DNA from: Flavobacteriaceae bacterium
GTDB taxonomy: Bacteria; Bacteroidota; Bacteroidia; Flavobacteriales; Flavobacteriaceae
Length of the DNA stretch: 10,764 nucleotides
Assembly: GCA_947461915.1 (NCBI GenBank)
Contig: CANHNG010000026.1
Coordinates: 1 to 10,764, forward strand
Direction: 5' to 3'
Shown here in pieces: positions 6,558 through 10,764 of this stretch (the stretch's first letter is position 1; every line of letters begins with the position of its first letter). The position numbers were made by a program, and so were the translations under genes. The notes under the pieces are model-generated. The model made no database searches, was not told the DNA's origin, and saw only the letters and a program-made list of their open reading frames with translations.

Positions 6558-8651
6558 TTATAATCCCTGTGCTTGAATGGCTGTAATTACAACCGTATTT
6601 ATAATGTCGTCAACGGTACAACCTCGGCTTAAATCGTTTACGGGCTTGTTCAATCCTTGCAACATGGGTCCAATAGCCAATGCGCCAGTTTCTCTTTGAA
6701 CGGCTTTATAAGTATTATTCCCAGTATTCAAATCCGGAAAAATCAAAACGCTGGCGTGTCCCGCCACTTCTGAATTTGGCATTTTGCTCTGTCCCACTTC
6801 AGGATCAACAGCCGCATCGTATTGAATTGGGCCCTCAATTTTTAAATCGGGACGTTTATGCCTGACAATTTCCGTTGCCGTTCTTACTTTGTCTACCTCA
6901 TCCCCTTTTCCGGAAGAACCGGAAGAATAAGAAAGCATCGCAATTTTAGGTTCTATCCCAAAAGCCATGCTGGATTCAGCCGATGAAATAGCTATTTCTG
7001 CCAATTGTTCTGCAGTAGGATTCGGATTGATGGCACAGTCGCCAAAAATTGAAACTCGGTCTTCCAAACACATGAAAAAGATTGAAGAAACAACACTTGA
7101 ATTCGGTTTTGTTTTAATGAATTGCAAAGCAGGCAAAATAGTATGTTGGGTTGTGTGTGCAGCGCCAGAAACCATTCCGTCTGCGTGACCTTTATAGACC
7201 ATCATAGTTCCAAAATAAGAACCGTCTTCCATCAAATCTTTCGCTATTTCGAGAGTCATTTTCTTTTCCTTTCTCAACTCATAGTAAGTATTAACATAAT
7301 CGTCATAATGAACAGACTTATTTGGATTAATGATGTTAACTTTAGAAAAATCAAAAGTTAAGCCAAGCGTTGCAACCTTATTTTCGATTTGTTTTTGTTC
7401 ACCAATAATGGAGATGTCAACCACGTCCATCGTCAACAATCTGGAAGCGGCAATAATAATCCTATCGTCGTTCCCTTCTGGTAAAACGATATGTTTTCGG
7501 TGCTTTTTTGCTCTTTTTACCAAATTATATTGAAACATTTTTGGAGTCATTCCATCGGATTCAAATTTGATTAATTTTTCGGATAAATTATCCAAATCGA
7601 CATAATTTTCAAAGGTATTGATAGAGGTTAAAATCTTCTCTTTATTATTAGCGTAAATTTTAGGTTTTATAGCCCCTATTTTATTGGTAATTATATAGGT
7701 ACCTTCCTCTACCGCAATAATAGGTACAACATTAGATAACCCCTCAATTAACTTCAAAATACTCTCTTCAGGCAGAATATTCCCTGTCAAAACAATTCCA
7801 GAAATGGCAGGATAATTTACGGATTCATTGGCTTGTAATGCTCCCAAAATAATATCAGCTCTATCTCCGGGCGTTATTACAAGACCATTTTCTTTTAAGT
7901 TTAATAAATAGTTACGCAGTTGCATGGCTCCTACGCTGAAACTACCAATTTGGTTGTTCAAAAATGCTGCGCCAAACAAAACTCTGGCATTCAATTCCTT
8001 TACAATTTCTTGAATTGTTGGGTTGTTCAAACTTGAAATTATGGGAATCGTATTAACCAGAACTTCTTCTGGTAAGCTATTTTTCAAACTAGCAGTAACA
8101 GATTCCATATTTTCGGGCCTCACTTTATTGGCTATTACAGCCAATACTTCTACCTCTTTCACTTTGAAGGAATCATAAGCCAAATAAAGACTGTCTACCA
8201 ATTCTTCCTGTGTTTTTCCTGCCTCGGTACCAACTATGATGGTGGGAATTCCCAAATTCTTAGCAATTAGAACATTCATTCCCATCTCGATAACAGTACC
8301 TTCGCCAGTGAAACTGGTTCCCTCGACCAAAACAAAATCAAATCGCTCTTCTAGTCGTTTGTATTTTTCAATAATTAAATCGATTACCTCTCCTATTTTT
8401 CCTTTATTTTTCTTTTTAATTAATTGGCTTTTTGTAATGGCATAAGCATCCTGGAATGAAATATCCAATCCAAAATAGTTAATGACCGTTTCTATGTGAT
8501 TGTCCAACTTACCCTCTTCAAAGTCTTCTACGATGGGTCTAAAATAGCCTACTTTGGCCGTCTTGCCAATAAGCATGCTCATCAAGCCCAAAGTAATAAT
8601 CGACTTTCCACTATTCTCTTCGCTAGTCGCTATGTATATGGCTTTGTTCAT
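6558..8651 (-). CDS. pta: Phosphate acetyltransferase Pta, long form with N-terminal P-loop and DRTGG domains
   Basis: Pta interconverts acetyl-CoA plus phosphate and acetyl phosphate plus CoA. The 697-residue chain has the long, E. coli-like architecture. Residues 1 to about 215 form a BioD-like P-loop domain (NSGKS at 13-17; the FVLVEGTS strand at 106-113). About 216-330 is a DRTGG-type domain (FGAAFLNNQIGSFSVGAMQ). About 370-695 is the catalytic phosphotransacetylase domain. The latter includes IVLPEGNDDRII (388-399), DGMVSGAAHTT (491-501), MLSYSSGSSGKGDEVDKVR (572-590), GPIQYDAAVDP (607-617), and the C-terminal ETGALAIGPMLQGLNKPVND (654-673). In E. coli the N-terminal domain is needed for hexamer stability and metabolite response; a similar role here is inferred. 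The start MNKAIYIATSEENSGKS places the P-loop at the expected distance. It is the first gene of the pta-ackA pair, and corA lies 81 bases upstream on the same strand. No canonical promoter was found in that gap. Confidence 0.97.
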   Translation of the reverse strand: MNKAIYIATSEENSGKSIITLGLMSMLIGKTAKVGYFRPIVEDFEEGKLDNHIETVINYFGLDISFQDAYAITKSQLIKKKNKGKIGEVIDLIIEKYKRLEERFDFVLVEGTSFTGEGTVIEMGMNVLIAKNLGIPTIIVGTEAGKTQEELVDSLYLAYDSFKVKEVEVLAVIANKVRPENMESVTASLKNSLPEEVLVNTIPIISSLNNPTIQEIVKELNARVLFGAAFLNNQIGSFSVGAMQLRNYLLNLKENGLVITPGDRADIILGALQANESVNYPAISGIVLTGNILPEESILKLIEGLSNVVPIIAVEEGTYIITNKIGAIKPKIYANNKEKILTSINTFENYVDLDNLSEKLIKFESDGMTPKMFQYNLVKRAKKHRKHIVLPEGNDDRIIIAASRLLTMDVVDISIIGEQKQIENKVATLGLTFDFSKVNIINPNKSVHYDDYVNTYYELRKEKKMTLEIAKDLMEDGSYFGTMMVYKGHADGMVSGAAHTTQHTILPALQFIKTKPNSSVVSSIFFMCLEDRVSIFGDCAINPNPTAEQLAEIAISSAESSMAFGIEPKIAMLSYSSGSSGKGDEVDKVRTATEIVRHKRPDLKIEGPIQYDAAVDPEVGQSKMPNSEVAGHASVLIFPDLNTGNNTYKAVQRETGALAIGPMLQGLNKPVNDLSRGCTVDDIINTVVITAIQAQGL

Positions 8652-8732
8652 CTTTTTAATTTTTTAAATTTGTTTCAAGAGAATTTTATTTCAATTCTTA
8701 ATGTACTTCTTAAAACTTTTATATTCCAAACC

Positions 8733-9803
8733 CTAAAACCATCTCCTTCTTTTGAAATAATACATCATCAACAATCCAATAAAAACCATTACACCAACAA
8801 CAGTGTAATATCCATGCTTATATTCTAATTCAGGCATATATTTAAAATTCATTCCATAAACGCCTACGATAAATGTAAGTGGGATAAAAATGGCAGAAAC
8901 AATCGTAAGTGTTTTCATTATCTCATTCATTTTGTGCGTTTGCGCCGAGAAAAAGAAATTAGATGCACTTTCCAACGAACCCATATCGGATTCAATTTGC
9001 TCCAAAAGCTCTAAACTTTTTTGATGTAATCTAGAAAAAAAAGTGAAGTTTTCGGCTTCAATCTCATTAAATACGTTGTCGTCTTTAATACTTTTTATGT
9101 CATATAAAGAATCCCGAAGTGGAATAATAGATCGTTTCAGAAAATTAAAATTATCCCGATGTTTCTCGATTCTTTCCAAAATTATTGGGTCGGCACTTTT
9201 TTTGGTAAGATTGATTAATTCTTCAATTTTATCCTCTTCATTTTCTATGGTGATGTAAAAATTTTCCATAACTGAATCAAGAAGAATGTACAGCAAATAA
9301 TCCGCTTTTTTGGTTCTGACTATTCCGGAATGCGTTCTAATTCGCTCCCGAATATGAGTAAAAAAATCGCTTCTTTTCTCTTGGAATGAAATCAAAACCC
9401 CGTCTTTTATCAAAAAACTAATTTGCTCCACACTAATGTTATCGGAGTTCTCCGCAGGCAGCAATGACTTTATGTTGAAAAATAAAATATCTTGTTGTTC
9501 TTCAATTTTAGTTCTTCGGGTGGTATTCAAAATATCGGCAAGCATAAAGTTGTCAATTTCAAAATAGTCACCTATTGATTTCAACAAATCAAGGTCATTT
9601 AGACCGTGTATATTAAGCCAATTCGTTTTTTTTACATCAATACTTCTTTTTAGATCAGCAACATTGAAATCAACATACTCAGACAAATTCGCATCATCAT
9701 AAACGAAAAGCTGAATTTCTGAATCTGTTCTTTTATGAATTCCTGTATATTCTAGATTATATGGCTGAAGCTTCCTGCCTTTCTTATATTTAATTTTTCT
9801 CAT
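8733..9803 (-). CDS. corA: CorA-type magnesium/cobalt transporter
   Basis: CorA forms a pentameric inner-membrane channel for Mg2+, and also Co2+ or Ni2+, gated by internal metal. The 356-residue protein has a large cytoplasmic N-terminal domain with a charged, probably helical region (about 180-290). Two C-terminal membrane helices follow, at about 298-316 and 331-350. The family signature YGMNF (316-320) ends the first helix. The periplasmic loop MPEL (323-326) follows it, and the basic tail KRRRWF closes the protein. These place it in the CorA family rather than the shorter ZntB types, although metal preference cannot be read from sequence alone. It lies between the rhodopsin terminator and pta, all on the minus strand. 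It might be co-transcribed with pta-ackA across the 81-base gap, since no clear promoter or terminator separates them. No canonical TAnnTTTG element was found just upstream of its start. Confidence 0.94.
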   Translation of the reverse strand: MRKIKYKKGRKLQPYNLEYTGIHKRTDSEIQLFVYDDANLSEYVDFNVADLKRSIDVKKTNWLNIHGLNDLDLLKSIGDYFEIDNFMLADILNTTRRTKIEEQQDILFFNIKSLLPAENSDNISVEQISFLIKDGVLISFQEKRSDFFTHIRERIRTHSGIVRTKKADYLLYILLDSVMENFYITIENEEDKIEELINLTKKSADPIILERIEKHRDNFNFLKRSIIPLRDSLYDIKSIKDDNVFNEIEAENFTFFSRLHQKSLELLEQIESDMGSLESASNFFFSAQTHKMNEIMKTLTIVSAIFIPLTFIVGVYGMNFKYMPELEYKHGYYTVVGVMVFIGLLMMYYFKRRRWF

Positions 9804-9974
9804 CCTAAATTATTTGATGTAGTAATATTACGAAAATCTTTTAAAATGAAAAGTGACATTTATCATTGTTAGGAATAAAGTCTAAAAAACGAACAAGTTT
9901 GAAAAACTATCGGATAAAAAAAACCGAGCCATATTGGCTCGGTTTTAATAAAAAATCTAAAAAATATTATTTTT
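9804..9974. other. Intergenic region between corA and the rhodopsin gene
   Basis: This 171-base stretch holds the rhodopsin terminator (9916-9946). Nothing else could be supported. The part upstream of corA (9804-9915) must carry the corA promoter if there is one, but it shows no TAnnTTTG element on the minus strand. The only ATG frame noticed (9846, plus) stops after eight codons. Confidence 0.6.
9916..9946 (-). terminator. Strong intrinsic terminator of the rhodopsin gene
   Basis: CCGAGCC (9924-9930) pairs with GGCTCGG (9936-9942) around a five-base loop, and the stem extends through AAAA/TTTT. On the minus strand the G-C-rich stem is followed by eight U residues (9923-9916). It begins 28 bases after the rhodopsin stop codon. 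It should isolate the rhodopsin transcript from corA. Confidence 0.93.
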
Positions 9975-10700
9975 TTAATTTGTTTGTGACTTAACGGCTA
10001 AATTATAAACCACCAATCCAAAACCTATTTTATTGATTGCATCAGCAATATTGTATGCAACGTCAATGTTACCAGCAGGGATTAGTCCGTTGTACCATCC
10101 AGTTGTTCCCATCATGTACCCTAATGGGTAAATTGCCCAACCAACAAGTACAAACCAACATAAGATTTTGTGTGAAGCTAATACATTTCCACCAGCAGCT
10201 TTTGCCAATTTTGATGCTTCTCCAAGCCAAATTTCATAAACAATAGCAAAGTAAGCAACACCTGAAACAAAGCCCCAAAAAGCAGCATCTGACTTATAAA
10301 CAGTTTCTCCAAGGTAACCAGTTACCAACATAATTACAGAATATATAATCATTTTCCACAATAAAGACTGTTTTGCACCTGCAATTTTTAATATTAAATA
10401 AAATTCCAAACACATTAATGGCACTGTAAGTACCCAGTCAACATATCGAAAAAATGTTGGAGACTCTCCAATTTCTGCCCAATATTCTTTCATGTAGAAA
10501 TAATGTACAGCGGCAATAAAGGTAATTAAACCTGAAACTAGTACAGAAGTACGCCATTTTTTATCAAATTGACTTAATGATAAAAAGAAAAAAGCTGAAG
10601 CAGCCATCATGGCCATACAGCCAACAAAAAATGTAAAACCAACATAATCGGTTTCTGACATTTTAGTAATCAAACTCGGAATAAACAAAAATTTCATCAT
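9975..10700 (-). CDS. Proteorhodopsin (light-driven outward proton pump)
   Basis: The 241-residue, seven-helix type 1 rhodopsin uses retinal bound to a lysine to pump protons out of the cell in light. Helix C carries RYVDWVLTVPLMCLEFYL (85-102). D88 is the proton acceptor, T92 the middle residue and E99 the donor, the DTE pattern of proton pumps. R85 and D220 complete the counter-ion cluster, and H66 lies 22 residues before D88, like the conserved His75 partner in proteorhodopsin. The retinal lysine is K224 in IADAINKIGFG (218-228). The position matching residue 105 of marine proteorhodopsin is M96; Met there goes with green absorption in Bacteroidota. Na+ pumps (NDQ) and Cl- pumps (NTQ) are excluded by these residues. 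Two ATGs lie in tandem (10700 and 10697) and either may be the start. Promoter and terminator indicate a one-gene transcript. No retinal-making gene (blh) is visible on the downstream side. Confidence 0.97.
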   Translation of the reverse strand: MMKFLFIPSLITKMSETDYVGFTFFVGCMAMMAASAFFFLSLSQFDKKWRTSVLVSGLITFIAAVHYFYMKEYWAEIGESPTFFRYVDWVLTVPLMCLEFYLILKIAGAKQSLLWKMIIYSVIMLVTGYLGETVYKSDAAFWGFVSGVAYFAIVYEIWLGEASKLAKAAGGNVLASHKILCWFVLVGWAIYPLGYMMGTTGWYNGLIPAGNIDVAYNIADAINKIGFGLVVYNLAVKSQTN

Positions 10701-10710
10701 AATTAATTAA

Positions 10711-10725
10711 GGTTAATTGGTTAAT
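10711..10725. repeat. Tandem GGTTAAT repeat in the rhodopsin leader
   Basis: GGTTAAT occurs at 10711-10717 and again at 10719-10725. It lies between the predicted transcription start and the rhodopsin ATG, so in mRNA sense it reads ATTAACC twice. It could be an operator or leader element, but it is short and may be chance in AT-rich DNA. Confidence 0.35.
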
Positions 10726-10733
10726 ATAGAAAT

Positions 10734-10762
10734 CAAATTTAAATAAAAAATTTAAATACAAA
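10734..10762 (-). promoter_or_regulatory. Canonical Bacteroidota promoter of the rhodopsin gene
   Basis: On the minus strand TTTG (10762-10759) is followed after 17 bases by TAAATTTG (10741-10734). Both boxes match the flavobacterial consensus exactly, with spacing in the accepted range. The start codon is 33 bases after the -7 box, leaving a leader of about 25-30 bases. This is the best-formed promoter in the window. It lies within an 11-base direct repeat AAATTTAAATA (10735-10745 and 10748-10758). Confidence 0.75.
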
Positions 10763-10764
10763 AA

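Noticed and set aside
6558..8651. Pta N-terminus as a separate BioD-like gene fused by a sequencing error
   Set aside because: The P-loop plus DRTGG plus catalytic layout at about 700 residues is the normal long form of Pta, with no frame break.
8727..8735. Possible pta promoter reading TAGGGTTTG on the minus strand
   Set aside because: It has one base too many between TA and TTTG, overlaps the corA stop codon, and has no TTG at the right distance upstream.
8496..8828. Plus-strand frame spanning the pta-corA gap
   Set aside because: It overlaps the start of pta and the end of corA antisense, has no promoter and no recognisable domain.
9975..10700. Rhodopsin as a sodium or chloride pump
   Set aside because: Sodium pumps carry NDQ and flavobacterial chloride pumps NTQ at the key helix C positions; this protein has D88, T92 and E99.

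Overview
The window is AT-rich and gene-dense. It looks like the chromosome of a member of the Bacteroidota, most likely a Flavobacterium or close relative within Flavobacteriaceae. Three things point there: A-rich leaders rather than Shine-Dalgarno sites, promoters of the TTTG / TAnnTTTG type, and protein content (single-chain PurL, Pta with an N-terminal P-loop domain, a Bacteroidota-style light-driven proton pump). No tRNA, rRNA, CRISPR, insertion sequence or phage gene is visible, and no gap between genes exceeds about 170 bases.

Layout. Positions 1-762 (+) hold the C-terminal glutaminase part of PurL, cut by the window edge. A bidirectional hairpin (778-810) separates it from a minus-strand pair. 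That pair is an LTA-synthase-like membrane sulfatase-fold enzyme (1439-3370) followed 21 bases later by a membrane-anchored CX5R phosphatase (827-1417). A 166-base divergent promoter region (3371-3536) then precedes a plus-strand long-chain acyl-CoA synthetase (3537-5309). This converges on a minus-strand block: acetate kinase ackA (5372-6556) and phosphate acetyltransferase pta (6558-8651), one base apart, with a CorA-type divalent metal transporter (8733-9803) upstream of pta. A 171-base gap (9804-9974) holds a strong minus-strand terminator. Last is a proteorhodopsin (9975-10700, minus) with its own well-formed promoter at the right edge.

How the genes fit together. Pta and AckA form the acetyl-CoA / acetyl-phosphate / acetate pathway and give ATP by substrate-level phosphorylation. 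The acyl-CoA synthetase activates fatty acids. The rhodopsin has every residue expected of an outward proton pump (D88, T92, E99, K224) and Met at the colour-tuning position, which suggests green absorption. It appears to be a single-gene transcription unit. The least understood part is the envelope pair: a phosphoglycerol/phosphoethanolamine-transferase-like enzyme with a probably periplasmic cysteine phosphatase that carries Ala where the family normally has Ser/Thr after the catalytic Arg.
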